Assembly: GCF_018390695.1 (NCBI RefSeq)
Contig: NZ_JAHBGF010000020.1
Location: forward strand, 682,001 to 746,000
Source: Ancylobacter sonchi
Lineage (GTDB): Bacteria; Pseudomonadota; Alphaproteobacteria; Rhizobiales; Xanthobacteraceae
DNA: 64,000 bases
Reading direction: 5' to 3'
Part shown: positions 53,550 through 63,188 of the stretch, one piece after another
How the letters are laid out: every line of letters begins with the position of its first letter
How positions within the stretch are numbered: the stretch's first letter is position 1
Notes under the pieces: model-generated
Told to the model about the DNA's origin: nothing
The model's input: the letters and a program-made list of their open reading frames with translations, nothing else
Database searches by the model: none
Program-made: the position numbers and the translations under genes

Positions 53550-54614
53550 TTAGCAGATACGGGGAAGCTGATCGCCGACCAGCATGTCGACGATGCGGTC
53601 GCCGCCGAGGCGTGTCTCCATGACCACCCTGCCGGGACGCGTATCGGTGACGCGGCCGATCGCCGCCGCCCCACGTCCAAGCGGATGGTCGCGCAAGGCC
53701 TGCAAGGCGGCCGCGGCCTGATCAGGCGGCACCACGGCGACGATCTTGCCTTCATTGGCGAGGTAGAGCGGGTCAAGGCCGAGAATCTCGCAGAAGCCCA
53801 GAACGTCGCTGCGGATTGGCGTATCCAGCTCGCGGATGCGCACGCCGACGCCGCTCGCCGCGGCCAACTCGTTCAGCACCGCCGCCACACCACCGCGTGT
53901 CGCGTCGCGCATCGTCCGCACGCCCGGCGCCGCCGCGACGAGGGCGTCGATCAAGCCATGCAGAGCTGCGCAGTCGCTTTCGATGGCGGTTTCCAGGGCG
54001 AGGTCGCCACGTGCGTTCAGGATCGCCGCACCATGGTCGCCGAGCTGGCCATTCACCAGAATGACGTCGCCGGGCCGCGCCCGCCCGATGCCGACCTCGA
54101 TGCCGGTGCGCACCACGCCGATGCCGGTGGTGGTGATGAACAGCTTGTCGCAGGCTCCCCGCGCAACGACCTTGGTGTCGCCGGTGACGATCGGTACACC
54201 GGCGGCATGGGCGGTTTCGGCCATGGAGCGTGCCACGCTTCGCAGGGTGGCGAGCGGCAGGCCCTCCTCGATGATCACGGCGCAGGACAGTGCCACCGGC
54301 CGGGCCGCTCCGACGGCGAGATCGTTGATCGTGCCGCAGACCGCGAGCTTGCCGATGTCGCCGCCGGGAAAGAACAGCGGGTCGACGACGAAGCCGTCGG
54401 TGGTGAAGGCGAGGCGATCGCCCTGCGCCATCAACGCGGCGAGATCGAAGCGGGCCTGATCTTCGGGAGCGCCCGTGGTGCTCTTGAAGGTGTCGATGAA
54501 CACCTCGTCGATCAGGTCACGCATGGCGCTGCCGCCGCCGCCATGGGCCAGCGTGACCGACTTCGGCAAGGCGCGACGCGGCGCGCGAACGGGTATCGGG
54601 AAGGCGTTGTTCAT
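53550..54614 (-). CDS. hypE: Hydrogenase maturation protein HypE
   Basis: About 354 residues; PurM-like enzyme that dehydrates the thiocarboxamide on its own C-terminal Cys to thiocyanate, giving the CN ligands of the active-site iron. The opening SVTLAHGGGGSAMRDLIDEVF and the C-terminal ending LPRIC (acceptor Cys) are diagnostic. The ATG at 54614 overlaps the HypD stop (ATGA) and has GGAGGG upstream. It needs HypF, whose gene is not in this window. Confidence 0.97.
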   Translation of the reverse strand: MNNAFPIPVRAPRRALPKSVTLAHGGGGSAMRDLIDEVFIDTFKSTTGAPEDQARFDLAALMAQGDRLAFTTDGFVVDPLFFPGGDIGKLAVCGTINDLAVGAARPVALSCAVIIEEGLPLATLRSVARSMAETAHAAGVPIVTGDTKVVARGACDKLFITTTGIGVVRTGIEVGIGRARPGDVILVNGQLGDHGAAILNARGDLALETAIESDCAALHGLIDALVAAAPGVRTMRDATRGGVAAVLNELAAASGVGVRIRELDTPIRSDVLGFCEILGLDPLYLANEGKIVAVVPPDQAAAALQALRDHPLGRGAAAIGRVTDTRPGRVVMETRLGGDRIVDMLVGDQLPRIC

Positions 54615-55747
54615 GCCGCACCCTCCAGATGAGGCTGGCGCATGCCGCCATATTGGTAATAGGCCGCGCAGGAGCCCTCGGAGGACACCATGAGCGCGCC
54701 GAGCGGCGTTTCCGGCGTGCAGGAAGTGCCGAACATCGGGCACGCCCACGGCTTCAATTGGCCGGTCAGTACCTCGCCGCAGCGACAGGCGGCAGGGTCG
54801 GCCACCTGCACTTCCGGCGTCGAGAAACGCCGCTCGGCATCGAAGCGCGCATAGGCGTCGCGCAGCCGGACCCCGGAATGCTCGATGGAGCCGAGGCCGC
54901 GCCATTCGAAGGTCGGCCGCAGCTCATAGACTTGCTCGACGGCCCCCATCGCACGCGGATTGCCGGCATCCGGCACCACTCGCGCATACTGGTTCTCGAT
55001 GGCGGCACGCCCCTCGTCCAGCTGCCGCAGCACCATGAGCAGCGACTGCAAAAGGTCGATCGGCTCGAAGCCGGCGACCACCATCGGCTTGCCGAATTCC
55101 TCGGCGATGAAACGATAGGGCTCGGTGCCGATGACCATGGAGACATGGCCCGGCCCGATAAAGCCGTCGATGCCGAGATCGGGCATCTCCAGCAGCGCCC
55201 GAAGCGTCGGGATGATGGTGATGTGGTTGCAGAAGATCGAGAAATTCTCGATACTCTCGCGCGCCGCACGCAGCACGGTTAGCGCGGTGGAGGGCATGGT
55301 CGTCTCGAAGCCGAGCCCGAAGAACACCACCTCCCGCTCGGGATTGCGGCGGGCCAGCGCCAGCGCGTCGAGCGGCGAATAGACCATGCGTATGTCGGCC
55401 CCCTCCGCCTTGGCGGTGAGCAGGCTCTTGCGCGAGCCGGGCACCCGCATGGCGTCGCCGAAGGTGGCGAAGATCACCTCGGGCTGCTCAGCGATGGCGA
55501 CGCAGTCATCGACGCGCCCCATCGGCAATACGCAGACCGGACAGCCCGGCCCATGCACGAATTCGATGATGTCGGGCAGCAGGCCCTCCAGCCCGTAGCG
55601 GAAGATGGCATGGGTATGGCCGCCGCAAACCTCCATGATCGAGAACGGCCGGTCGCGGCCGCGCTCCATACGCGCGGAAAGGGTTTCGATCTCGCGGATC
55701 AGGCCGCGTGCCAGGATCGGATCGCGGAATTCATCGACATAGCGCAT
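54611..55747 (-). CDS. hypD: Hydrogenase maturation protein HypD
   Basis: About 378 residues; iron-sulfur scaffold on which the Fe(CN)2CO unit is assembled with HypC. Cys in MEVCGGHTHAI near residue 41 and HGPGCPVCVLP near 70, plus the [4Fe-4S] cluster Cys in CRCGEVLTGQLKPWACPMFG near 325, are conserved. The ATG at 55747 begins MRYVDEFRD, the family start. Lies 14 bp after hypC and overlaps hypE. Confidence 0.97.
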   Translation of the reverse strand: MRYVDEFRDPILARGLIREIETLSARMERGRDRPFSIMEVCGGHTHAIFRYGLEGLLPDIIEFVHGPGCPVCVLPMGRVDDCVAIAEQPEVIFATFGDAMRVPGSRKSLLTAKAEGADIRMVYSPLDALALARRNPEREVVFFGLGFETTMPSTALTVLRAARESIENFSIFCNHITIIPTLRALLEMPDLGIDGFIGPGHVSMVIGTEPYRFIAEEFGKPMVVAGFEPIDLLQSLLMVLRQLDEGRAAIENQYARVVPDAGNPRAMGAVEQVYELRPTFEWRGLGSIEHSGVRLRDAYARFDAERRFSTPEVQVADPAACRCGEVLTGQLKPWACPMFGTSCTPETPLGALMVSSEGSCAAYYQYGGMRQPHLEGAA

Positions 55748-55761
55748 GATGGAACTCCCGC

Positions 55762-56076
55762 TCACTGCGCGCGCGGCGCGGTGGATGGATGGAAGGGTTC
55801 GACGCTGCCGGTGCGCATCGCTTCGATCTCGCCTTCGGCCTCGCCGATCTCGGTGAGCACCTTCAGCGTGGCGGCGGCCTCCTCCTCGTCGATGACGCTC
55901 ATGGCGAAGCCGACATGCACGAGTACCCACGCGCCGATCAGTTCGCCGAGGTCGCGGCCGGGTTCGGCGACGCAGACGATGTCGACGGTGCGGCGGACGC
56001 CCGAGACATCGACGCTCGCAAGCATGGCGTCCTCATCGACGATCGCGACGATGCGACCGGGAATGCCGAGACACAT
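55762..56076 (-). CDS. hypC: Hydrogenase maturation chaperone HypC
   Basis: 104 residues, beginning MCLGIPGRIVAI with the essential N-terminal Cys2, which binds the iron unit handed from HypD to the large-subunit precursor. GELIGAWVLVHVGFAMSVID is the conserved core. A C-terminal tail of some 20 residues is longer than in E. coli HypC. Lies 12 bp after the hupR stop. Its paralogue HupF is at 61956-62285. Confidence 0.96.
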   Translation of the reverse strand: MCLGIPGRIVAIVDEDAMLASVDVSGVRRTVDIVCVAEPGRDLGELIGAWVLVHVGFAMSVIDEEEAAATLKVLTEIGEAEGEIEAMRTGSVEPFHPSTAPRAQ

Positions 56077-56088
56077 GGCGGTTTCTCC

Positions 56089-57561
56089 TCAATGGCTACG
56101 CCCGAAAGTGCCGTCGCGGGCGATGCCGTAACGGTCGAGCTTGGCGCGGAGCCCGACGCGGGAAAGGCCCAGTTCTTCCGCCGCGCGGCTCTTGTTCCAG
56201 CGGCAGCGCAGCAGCGTTTCCATCAGGATCAACGCTTCCATGCGCTCGATGCGATCCTTCAGCGGCCCGCTCTCCTGCACGGCGAGATCGGCAGGCGCCG
56301 CCCTGGCGCTGGAGGCCGCGGCACCGCGCAGCACATGGGGCGACAAGAGGTCGGCGCCCAGAGGCTCGCCGCCCGCCAGCACCAGCATGCGGGTGAGCTC
56401 ATTCTGCAATTCGCGCACATTGCCCGGCCAGTCATAGGCCTCGATGCAGGCCAGCGCCTCCTCGGTGAAGCCTTTGGTGCGCTTGCCATGCGTACCGGAC
56501 AGGCTGTCGAGGATACGCAGCGCGAGCACCCGCAAATCGCCCTTCCGCTCGCGCAGCGGCGGCAGCGTCAGCACCATCGCGGCAAGCCGATAATACAGGT
56601 CCTCGCGGAAGCGCCCGGCCTTCACCTCGCCAGCGAGATCGCGATGGGTGGCGGCGACGATGCGCACATCGACACGCTTGGTCTCGTTCGAGCCGACCGG
56701 GCGGATTTCACCCTCCTGAAGGAACCTCAGCAGCTTCACCTGGAAGGCCGGAGATACATCGCCGATCTCGTCGAGCAGGATGGTGCCGCCGTCCGCTTGG
56801 TCGAGAAGGCCGATACGTGTGCTGTGCGCGCCGGTGAACGACCCCTTCTTGTGGCCGAACAGTTCGGATTCCAGCAATTCGTCGGGGATTGCCCCGCAGT
56901 TCACCGCGAAGAACGGGCGCTCCGAACGCAGGCTCGAATAGTGGATGGCGCGCGCCAGCAGCTCCTTGCCGGTGCCGGTTTCTCCCAGCACCAGCACCGG
57001 GATGTCGAAGGCTGCGACCTGCGCGGCGCGGCGGCAGACCTCGTTCAGCGGGCTGCCGGGCGTGCGCACCAGCGCGTCGAAATGAAAGTTGCGCAGCACG
57101 CGCTCATGTTGCTCGGCGACGCGAACCTCGGCGGCGGGCGCGGCGAGCTTGAGCTCCAGCGAGAGCCGGTCGTACTCGCGCTGCAGATGATAGAGCCGGG
57201 TTGCCCCTTGTGCGGCCAGCAGTAACTGGTCGGGATGCCAGGGTTTGGTGATGAACTGATGGATGCCGGCTTCATTGATGGCGCCGATCATGTCCTGCGG
57301 ATCGGTGTAGCCGGTGACGATGATGCGCACCACATCCGGCCAGCGCCGGCGAACCTCGGTGAGAAAGTCCACGCCCGAGCGCTCGGGCATGCGCTGGTCG
57401 CAGAAGACGACCTGGATCCACTCATTCTCCAGCACCTGCAACGCACTGGCGGCTTCCAGCGCGGTATGGACATCGAAATCCTCGCCGAGCACGCGTGCGA
57501 TCACCTCGACCGAACGCGGCTCGTCGTCGACGACCAGGATGCCGGGGCGGGTCTGGCTCAC
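56089..57561 (-). CDS. hupR: Hydrogenase response regulator HupR/HoxA (NtrC family)
   Basis: About 490 residues: receiver domain (residues 5-120, phosphoacceptor Asp55 in [13 protein letters not shown]), a central AAA+ domain (GETGTGKE Walker A near 195, [11 protein letters not shown]alker B near 260) and a C-terminal Fis-type helix-turn-helix ([20 protein letters not shown]). The sigma-54-contact loop reads GSFTGA rather than GAFTGA. Works with the HupT kinase and hydrogen-sensing HupUV in relatives. GTG start at 57561 overlaps the hypB stop (GTGA). Its position between hypB and hypC matches Rhodobacter. Confidence 0.94.
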   Translation of the reverse strand: MSQTRPGILVVDDEPRSVEVIARVLGEDFDVHTALEAASALQVLENEWIQVVFCDQRMPERSGVDFLTEVRRRWPDVVRIIVTGYTDPQDMIGAINEAGIHQFITKPWHPDQLLLAAQGATRLYHLQREYDRLSLELKLAAPAAEVRVAEQHERVLRNFHFDALVRTPGSPLNEVCRRAAQVAAFDIPVLVLGETGTGKELLARAIHYSSLRSERPFFAVNCGAIPDELLESELFGHKKGSFTGAHSTRIGLLDQADGGTILLDEIGDVSPAFQVKLLRFLQEGEIRPVGSNETKRVDVRIVAATHRDLAGEVKAGRFREDLYYRLAAMVLTLPPLRERKGDLRVLALRILDSLSGTHGKRTKGFTEEALACIEAYDWPGNVRELQNELTRMLVLAGGEPLGADLLSPHVLRGAAASSARAAPADLAVQESGPLKDRIERMEALILMETLLRCRWNKSRAAEELGLSRVGLRAKLDRYGIARDGTFGRSH

Positions 57562-58433
57562 GGCAGCGCCTCCGCCGCGGCGCGCAGGGCCTGCGCCCTG
57601 CTTTCGGAATCCGCCGCGAGCCGATCGAGGCGTCGCCGCCGGACCTCGCCGAGCCAGTCCAGCCATCCGGCGAGACCATTGGGTCCCTTGGCGCAGACAT
57701 GGAGGATGGACGCGACCGGGTTGATCCGCGCGATGTTGCGCTCGATAGCATCGACGTCGACGTCGAGATAGGGCAGCAGATCGGTCTTGGTGAGCAGGAC
57801 CAGATCGGCCGTTTCGAAGATATCCGGGTATTTCAGAGGCTTGTCTTCGCCTTCGGTGACTGAGAGCAAGGTGACGCGCATATCCTCGCCCAGATCGAAG
57901 GCGGCCGGGCAGACGAGGTTGCCGACATTCTCGATGAACAGGACGCCGCCCGGCGGCAGCGGCAGCTCGTCCAGCGCATGACCGACCAAGTGCGCGTCGA
58001 GATGGCAGCCCTTGCCGGTGTTGATCTGCACGGCGGGTGTTCCGGTGGCCCGGATGCGCTCCGCGTCGTTCGCCGTCTGCTGGTCGCCTTCGATCACCGC
58101 CGCCGGCACGCGCCCACCGAGTGCCCGCAACGTCTCGACGAGAAGCGTGGTCTTGCCGGCGCCGGGACCAGCCAGAAGATTGAGCGAGACGATGCCGCCG
58201 GCATTCAGGCGTGTGCGGTTCCGCGCGGCATAGGCGTCGTTCTTGGCGAGGATGCCGCGTTCGATCTCCACCATCCGGGCCTCTGCCGGCGTGCCGTGGT
58301 GATGGTCGTGCCCGTGCCCGTGATCGTTGGGGTGGTCATGAGGGTGATCATGATCGTGCGCAGGATGGCGATGTTCGCTATGGGCACCCGAGATGACGAC
58401 CTGGTCCGGTCCGCAGCCGCATGAGACACACAT
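57558..58433 (-). CDS. hypB: Hydrogenase nickel-insertion GTPase HypB
   Basis: About 291 residues. N-terminal CVSCGC high-affinity nickel motif (C2, C5, C7), then a His-rich stretch with 13 His between residues 21 and 46, which stores nickel as in rhizobial HypB. The GTPase domain has P-loop GPGAGKTT near residue 89, [15 protein letters not shown] (metal-binding Cys) and TKTDLLPY. Delivers nickel with HypA. The ATG at 58433 overlaps the hypA stop by one base. Confidence 0.97.
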   Translation of the reverse strand: MCVSCGCGPDQVVISGAHSEHRHPAHDHDHPHDHPNDHGHGHDHHHGTPAEARMVEIERGILAKNDAYAARNRTRLNAGGIVSLNLLAGPGAGKTTLLVETLRALGGRVPAAVIEGDQQTANDAERIRATGTPAVQINTGKGCHLDAHLVGHALDELPLPPGGVLFIENVGNLVCPAAFDLGEDMRVTLLSVTEGEDKPLKYPDIFETADLVLLTKTDLLPYLDVDVDAIERNIARINPVASILHVCAKGPNGLAGWLDWLGEVRRRRLDRLAADSESRAQALRAAAEALP

Positions 58434-58774
58434 CACATCACCTCCAGATCCTTGATACGCATATCCGTGCCGCCATTGGGCCGCAGCCTTTCCCCACCGC
58501 AGGCGGGGCAGGGGGAAAGCCGGTCGGGCAGGCCCACGGTCTCGTTGCAGTCGAAGCACCAGGCGGTGCCAGGCTCGTCGAGAATTTCGAGCCGTGCATC
58601 CTCGGCCAGCGATCCCCGCATCACCACGTCGAAGCCGAAGCGCAGCGCCTCGACCTCGACGCCGGCGAACGGGCCGACGACCAGCCGGACCTTCGTCACC
58701 TTGGCGAAGCCGTGTGCGCGAGCCGCATCGCGCAGCGAGTCCAGCAGGCTCTCGCATAGCGCCATCTCATGCAT
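58433..58774 (-). CDS. hypA: Hydrogenase nickel metallochaperone HypA
   Basis: 113 residues, starting [10 protein letters not shown]; His2 is the nickel ligand. The structural zinc site is C73, C76, C89 and C92 (CFDC and CPAC). Delivers nickel to the hydrogenase large subunit with HypB. Overlaps hupK by eight bases and hypB by one. Confidence 0.97.
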   Translation of the reverse strand: MHEMALCESLLDSLRDAARAHGFAKVTKVRLVVGPFAGVEVEALRFGFDVVMRGSLAEDARLEILDEPGTAWCFDCNETVGLPDRLSPCPACGGERLRPNGGTDMRIKDLEVM

Positions 58775-59762
58775 GATGAACGCCCTCCATCGCGCCGAGC
58801 CTTAGCGTCACCGGCACGCACGGATTGACGCAGGAGACGACGAGACGCGCCAGCATCGGCGTCCGCGTGCCCATCGGCAAGGCGGCGAGCATGCTCTGGA
58901 GGAGCCCGCCGGCAGCGAGGTTCCACGCGCTCGGCGACAGCACGCGATAGTCGGCGACGATGCCGTCGGCGAGGCGGGCGCGATGCGCCAGCAAGCCGCG
59001 CGCCGCGCGGGCGATGCCGATCCCGCCACCGGGCGAAGATACCGGGTCCGCACGAAGGCGCCCGGCTCCGAGGCAGCTGAGCAGGTCGAGCAGCCGGGCG
59101 AGCATGCGCACGAACAGGCTCGCCCCCTCGCGCGCGTGAAATTCGCGCAGCACCGGCGCTGCACGCCAATAATCCGCGACGGTGGTCTCTCGCGGTTCGG
59201 TGGGGAAGCCGGCCTCGAGCGCGGCAGCGATGTCCGCCGGTTGCGGCGCGGCGAGCTCAGCGCGGCCCCAGGCCGGATCGACGGTGGCACGGACATGCGC
59301 CAACAGGCGAGCCGTGGGGCTGGCCTGCGCGACCAGCCACCGATCGACCTCACCTGTAGTGGCGTTCGCGAGATCGATCTCGCCACCGAGCAGATGCCGG
59401 CGCAGGGCCTGCATGGCCTGATCCGAGCCGCCCGCGAGGCCCTTGAGCGCCGTGCGATCCGGCTGGCTGCCGAGGATGGAAGGCCAGTCGCACAGAATAG
59501 AGACGGCATGGTCGCGCCGCCGCTCCTGCCGGGCAAGCAACCCGTCCGGCGCGGCGGTGCCTGACGATAGGCCGAGCGCACCTCTCGCGGCTTCGGCGTG
59601 AGCGGCCGAACACAGATTGAAGACACGTGGAATCAGCCGAATGGCCTCCTCCGCGCGCCTGCCGACGACCCAAGCGGCGTTGCCCGGCCCCCCGGTGGTC
59701 GTCAGGCGCCAATGTGCGCCGGCTGCGCTGGTATCCAGCGCTATGTCGAGCGCGCCGATCAT
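58767..59762 (-). CDS. hupK: Hydrogenase accessory protein HupK (HoxV-like)
   Basis: 331 residues, a degenerate relative of the large subunit. It keeps a motif like the large subunit's N-terminal Cys pair ([11 protein letters not shown], near residue 47) and a C-terminal SCVNPCVPV in place of D-P-C-x-x-C. Family members act as scaffold in loading the Fe(CN)2CO unit for uptake hydrogenases working in oxygen. Its start overlaps the upstream rubredoxin-HybE gene by four bases and its end overlaps hypA. Confidence 0.9.
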   Translation of the reverse strand: MIGALDIALDTSAAGAHWRLTTTGGPGNAAWVVGRRAEEAIRLIPRVFNLCSAAHAEAARGALGLSSGTAAPDGLLARQERRRDHAVSILCDWPSILGSQPDRTALKGLAGGSDQAMQALRRHLLGGEIDLANATTGEVDRWLVAQASPTARLLAHVRATVDPAWGRAELAAPQPADIAAALEAGFPTEPRETTVADYWRAAPVLREFHAREGASLFVRMLARLLDLLSCLGAGRLRADPVSSPGGGIGIARAARGLLAHRARLADGIVADYRVLSPSAWNLAAGGLLQSMLAALPMGTRTPMLARLVVSCVNPCVPVTLRLGAMEGVHHA

Positions 59763-60664
59763 GAGGCCACCGGCTCCCGCGATGCGGTGTCGCCGGAGGC
59801 GAGGCCGGAGCCGAAAATAAGCGCGCGACGCGTGGGGACAGCCGGGGGCCCGTTATCTGCGTCGGGGCGCGAACCTGCATCGCCGTCGGGGCTCACCGGC
59901 TCGCCCTCCGCCTGCACCGCCTCTTCCCGTGCCCGGCGGATCTCGCCTGAGCGGTCGCCTTCCTCGCGGATGGCGGGGTCGAACAGCGCGGCGAGCGCGG
60001 CGCGCGCCGTCTCGGTAGCCTGCAGCATCGAGGTGAAGTCGAACATTGGCGAGAACAGCGAGCACGCCTTGTAGGGGCCGGTTTCCGGGCGGTTGGCGCC
60101 GACGAACTCGTATTGGCCCGACGGAAAACCGATGAGCTCCTTGGCGCCCGGAACCAGCGCCGACCAGTCGTCCCCCGGGCCCGGCACGAGAACAATGTTC
60201 ATGAACCACGGCGTGATGAGCATGCCAAGCACGCGCGCCTCATGCGGACGGAAGCCGATGGCCTTCACCTCCAGCGTCTCGTTGAGCAGCGGCACGCCGC
60301 GCATCTGCCCGACATGGATCTCCTTGAACGCCGCCTCGAAGCGCCCCGGCATGTCGGCCGCCAGCGCCTGGAGCCGCGCCTCCCCACCGCTCTGCGTGGT
60401 CGCGGCGGGAGGCGGGGGTGGCGACGCAGGAGACGTTTCGCCGCCGGCATCGATCACCATGAACTGGTCGCGCGCGCCGTCGCATTTCGGGCAACGCCAA
60501 TCCTCGGGCAGATCCGCGAAGGGCGTATCGGCAGGCACCTGCCAATAGTCGCACCCCTCCGCCGGATCGTAGACATGCCAGCAGATCTTGCATTCGAGCA
60601 CGGCGTCCGGCGCGAGGCGGGCGGCGTCGCCGAGGAAGGAGCCTTCGAAACGCTTGGTCAGCAT
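59759..60664 (-). CDS. hupJ: Fused rubredoxin (HupI) and HybE-type chaperone (HupJ)
   Basis: About 301 residues. Residues 20-70 are a rubredoxin: Cys25, Cys28, Cys58 and Cys61 (CKICWHVYDPAEG and WRCPKCDGARDQF). After a Pro/Ala linker (about 78-92) a HybE/HupJ domain follows (residues 95-225), with LNETLEVKAIGF, LGMLITPWFMNIVLVPG and FPSGQYEFVGA. A 70-residue charged tail ends the protein. In many species hupI and hupJ are separate genes; here they are one. Helps mature the hydrogenase, probably protecting the small subunit under oxygen. Lies nine bases after hupH. Confidence 0.92.
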   Translation of the reverse strand: MLTKRFEGSFLGDAARLAPDAVLECKICWHVYDPAEGCDYWQVPADTPFADLPEDWRCPKCDGARDQFMVIDAGGETSPASPPPPPAATTQSGGEARLQALAADMPGRFEAAFKEIHVGQMRGVPLLNETLEVKAIGFRPHEARVLGMLITPWFMNIVLVPGPGDDWSALVPGAKELIGFPSGQYEFVGANRPETGPYKACSLFSPMFDFTSMLQATETARAALAALFDPAIREEGDRSGEIRRAREEAVQAEGEPVSPDGDAGSRPDADNGPPAVPTRRALIFGSGLASGDTASREPVAS

Positions 60665-60673
60665 GATCCGCTC

Positions 60674-61546
60674 CTAGCGTAGCGCGGCGAGGATGTCGGC
60701 GAGGCGTTCGGCGGAATCGGCGATGTCCTCCGGCGCGGCGCAGGCGACGTCGGGAACCTCGGTCACCTCGATGGTGTCGAGGATCAACGTGTCGGCCGAA
60801 TTGTAGTAGCGCACCCGCCAGACGCCGGTGGTGGCGGTGGCGTCGATGCGGCAATTGCCGTAGCCGCGCGACAGGATGGTGATGCCGCCGCGCCCGAGCC
60901 CGGCCTCGATCAGCGCGAGGTCTTCCGGCGTGTGCGGCAACAGGCTGAGATTGACCACATGCGGGAGCCCGCCGGGGCGGCGCTCGCGGCTCTTGTGAAC
61001 GATCTCGGTGAGGATGGCGGGCGCATTGACCACACCCGGCCGTGCCTTGACCGCCTCGTCGAGGTCGATCGGCCATTCGCGGGGAAAGGCCCGCACCAGC
61101 GCGCCGCGCGGAAAGGCAGCAACATCGATGCGCTCGCGCGTGACGGGCGCTTTGCCCGCCGCCGTCGAGGTTCCGCGCACGCGCCAGACGCCGGCGCAGG
61201 TCGCCTCCTGTATCTCGATGCGCTCGCCGGGAGTTTCGACCACGATGGCGACTTCGCCTTCGCCCAGCGTTTCGTCGATCAGCGCCCGGTTCTCGGCGTC
61301 GAGCTGGCCGAGCGCGACCGTGGTCGAGCCGTTCGGCGTCCACTGCGCCAGCGCGGCGCGGATCGCCTCCAGCGTCGCGAAGGCGGGCTCGAAGCGCGCG
61401 GGGTCGTCGACCTCCGGCAGGTGCGGTTCATAGATGCGCATGCCCGAGGGCATGGCGAGATAGGCGAGGCCGTCAGCGTCTTCGTCCGGCTGGCTGCCGG
61501 GGCCGTAGCCGATCGGGGGAACCGTCGCAAAGGGGATGGACGACAT
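60674..61546 (-). CDS. hupH: Hydrogenase expression/formation protein HupH (HyaF/HoxQ-like)
   Basis: About 290 residues, HupH_C family. LGEGEVAIVVETPGERIEIQEATCAGVWRV (split) and LGRGGITILSRGYGNCRIDATATTGVWRVRYYNS (split) are two repeats of the same module, and the C-terminal DTIEVTEVPDVACAAPED is conserved. Required in relatives for active uptake hydrogenase, likely via the small subunit. The ATG at 61546 has GAGG six bases upstream; the longer frame begins at 61558. Eight bases after the hupG stop. Confidence 0.93.
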   Translation of the reverse strand: MSSIPFATVPPIGYGPGSQPDEDADGLAYLAMPSGMRIYEPHLPEVDDPARFEPAFATLEAIRAALAQWTPNGSTTVALGQLDAENRALIDETLGEGEVAIVVETPGERIEIQEATCAGVWRVRGTSTAAGKAPVTRERIDVAAFPRGALVRAFPREWPIDLDEAVKARPGVVNAPAILTEIVHKSRERRPGGLPHVVNLSLLPHTPEDLALIEAGLGRGGITILSRGYGNCRIDATATTGVWRVRYYNSADTLILDTIEVTEVPDVACAAPEDIADSAERLADILAALR

Positions 61547-61554
61547 GGCGAGCC

Positions 61555-61959
61555 TCAATGGCTGGTGGCGGCGAGGGGACGCGCGATGACGGTGGACAGG
61601 CGTTCGAGGAATTCGTCCCAGTCGCGCATGCGCGACAGCGAGCCGAGCGGACGGCCGCCACGCATCACCACGATGGCAGGCAGGGCGATGCCCCCGAGCT
61701 GCTCGCGCAGCTGCCTCTCATAGGCCGGCCCCGCAACGGCGCCGCCCATGGTGGATGCGGCGCCGAGCGCTCCGACCAGCTCGGGGAGCACAACGGCGAT
61801 GTCCGGCGTTTCCATATGCGCCTTGCCATGGGCGGGAAGGAACAGGAGGCTGTCGCCCGGCGGCAGTGCCGCGACCGCGTCCTCCTCGCTGTCGAGATAG
61901 GGATAGCCATGCGTGCTGGTCAGCCGGGCCACCAGCGGGTGGAGCGTTTCCTGTGTCAT
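61555..61959 (-). CDS. hupG: Hydrogenase accessory protein HupG (HyaE family)
   Basis: 134 residues with a thioredoxin-like fold lacking the redox Cys pair, as usual for HyaE. FLPAHGKAHMETPDIAVVLPEL and LGGIALPAIVVMRGGRPLGSLSRMRDWDEFL (split) are the conserved stretches. Probably chaperones the Tat-exported small subunit. Overlaps hupF by four bases (ATGA). Confidence 0.93.
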   Translation of the reverse strand: MTQETLHPLVARLTSTHGYPYLDSEEDAVAALPPGDSLLFLPAHGKAHMETPDIAVVLPELVGALGAASTMGGAVAGPAYERQLREQLGGIALPAIVVMRGGRPLGSLSRMRDWDEFLERLSTVIARPLAATSH

Positions 61960-62285
61960 GTATTCGGCTCCGAGCGGGACGGGACAAGCGGGGCGAGGTG
62001 GGCCGGCAGTGTCGGCTCACGTCCGATCAGGTCGGCAAAGGCATGTTCGATATCGGCAGCCTGTCCGTTCATTGCCGCCGCGACGGCTTGGAGCGCCTGT
62101 GCGATCAGATGTGCCTCGTGAGCATCGAGCAGGCGGCGGCCGACACCGAGAAAGGTCAGCACATGGTCGCCGGGTTGCGCCTCCGGAAGCAGCGACAGAT
62201 CGACGAGGTGGATCTCGCCACCTGTCCGGCACCGTGCCGCGAGGCCTTCCATGCTGACGATCTCCATCGGGATGCCGAGGCACAT
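61956..62285 (-). CDS. hupF: HypC-family chaperone HupF
   Basis: 109 residues starting MCLGIPMEIVSMEG, a second HypC-type protein with the essential Cys2. LPEAQPGDHVLTFLGVGRRLLDAHEA is the core, and the longer C-terminal helix is typical of HupF, which stabilises the large subunit under oxygen. Lies 11 bp after hupD. Confidence 0.95.
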   Translation of the reverse strand: MCLGIPMEIVSMEGLAARCRTGGEIHLVDLSLLPEAQPGDHVLTFLGVGRRLLDAHEAHLIAQALQAVAAAMNGQAADIEHAFADLIGREPTLPAHLAPLVPSRSEPNT

Positions 62286-62296
62286 GGCAGGAGCTC

Positions 62297-62908
62297 CTAA
62301 CGCCAGCCGGCGAGTACGCGGGCATCGCCGATGCGGCAGGCGTCCTCGGCAGCCGGCCGGCCGGCCTCATAGGCCTCGCGACTGACGGCGGGCGGGGTGA
62401 ACCCTTCGGACGAGCGGCGCGGCGACACCGTTATGCCGAACTCGTCGACGAGCAGGCCGACCACCAATGCGAGAGCGGGCTCCACCTGCGCGGCGATGGC
62501 GGGAGTGAGCCCTCCGCCATAGTCGTCGAGCCGTTCGGGCTGCACGCCGACCAGCCGCAGCCGCTCCGGCGCGCAACCGCGAAACTGCAACAGCGCCAGC
62601 ACTTCCTGGAAACCGGTCTGATGCAGGCTCACCTTGCGCGTGCCGAGCACCGCCGGCACCTCGTCGTCGCGCAGCTGCTTCAGCGTGGCGGGCGGCAGGC
62701 CATAGTCGATGGCATCGACGATGATGACGGTATCGGCATCTTCGAGATAGGGCAGCAGGTAGAGGCCCTGCGTGCCGCCATCGAGCGCGGTGACGTGCTC
62801 GGGCAGATCGTAGCGCGCGTGCAGTTCCTCGACGACGCGGACGCCGAAGCCTTCGTCGGCCCACAATATGTTGCCGATGCCGAGCACGAGAATGCGTTCG
62901 TCGCCCAT
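62297..62908 (-). CDS. hupD: Hydrogenase maturation endopeptidase HupD
   Basis: 203 residues; cleaves the C-terminal tail of the HupL precursor after nickel insertion. The opening ILVLGIGNILWADEGFGVRVVEEL (split) contains the nickel-sensing acidic residue, and VDAIDYGLPP and the later LVGVQPERLDDYGGGLT carry other conserved ligands. The ATG at 62908 follows GGAGGAC. Separated from hupC by 319 bp with terminators and a sigma-54-like element, so it may begin a separate transcript. Confidence 0.96.
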   Translation of the reverse strand: MGDERILVLGIGNILWADEGFGVRVVEELHARYDLPEHVTALDGGTQGLYLLPYLEDADTVIIVDAIDYGLPPATLKQLRDDEVPAVLGTRKVSLHQTGFQEVLALLQFRGCAPERLRLVGVQPERLDDYGGGLTPAIAAQVEPALALVVGLLVDEFGITVSPRRSSEGFTPPAVSREAYEAGRPAAEDACRIGDARVLAGWR

Positions 62909-62989
62909 GCGACGTCCTCCTGGCGCTTTATCCCTAGGCGTCTGTTGACCGAGCGGTCTGTTGCCGCTCTGTTTCGAACATTTCTTAAA

Positions 62990-63004
62990 TCAAGTCTCGT
63001 GCCA
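62990..63004 (-). promoter_or_regulatory. Sigma-54-like promoter upstream of hupD
   Basis: On the minus strand TGGCACGAGACTTGA matches TGGCACG-N4-TTGC except for the last base (A for C). GG and the -12 element have the right spacing, and the predicted start leaves a leader of about 70 bases before hupD. With HupR encoded in the same cluster, an activator is at hand, but the -12 mismatch weakens the case. Confidence 0.5.
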
Positions 63005-63133
63005 GATGGCATGAAATTCGTATCTGTTTGAATTTAATGGAGAAAAATATCGGGGCGCCGATAGGTGCAAATACGGACTGAAAACTATCCTTTCGGTATT
63101 TTGGAAATATGGAAGGTAGCATTCCATCGCACG

Positions 63134-63188
63134 AAAAAAGGGCGCGACCGAAGTCGCGCCCCAAAAACGGCTATGCCCCCGCATAGCC
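63134..63188 (-). terminator. Tandem terminators after hupC
   Basis: On the minus strand, first GGCTATGC/GCATAGCC (63169-63188, loop of four G) is followed by GTTTTT. Then a perfect 9-bp stem GGGCGCGAC/GTCGCGCCC with TTCG tetraloop (63140-63161) is followed by TTTTTT at 63134-63139. They lie 40-90 bp after the hupC stop, so most transcription of the structural genes should end here. Confidence 0.9.

Noticed and set aside
58290..58371. Repeat-like CAC/GTG-rich tract in hypB
   Set aside because: Encodes the His-rich nickel-storage region of HypB, not a DNA repeat element.
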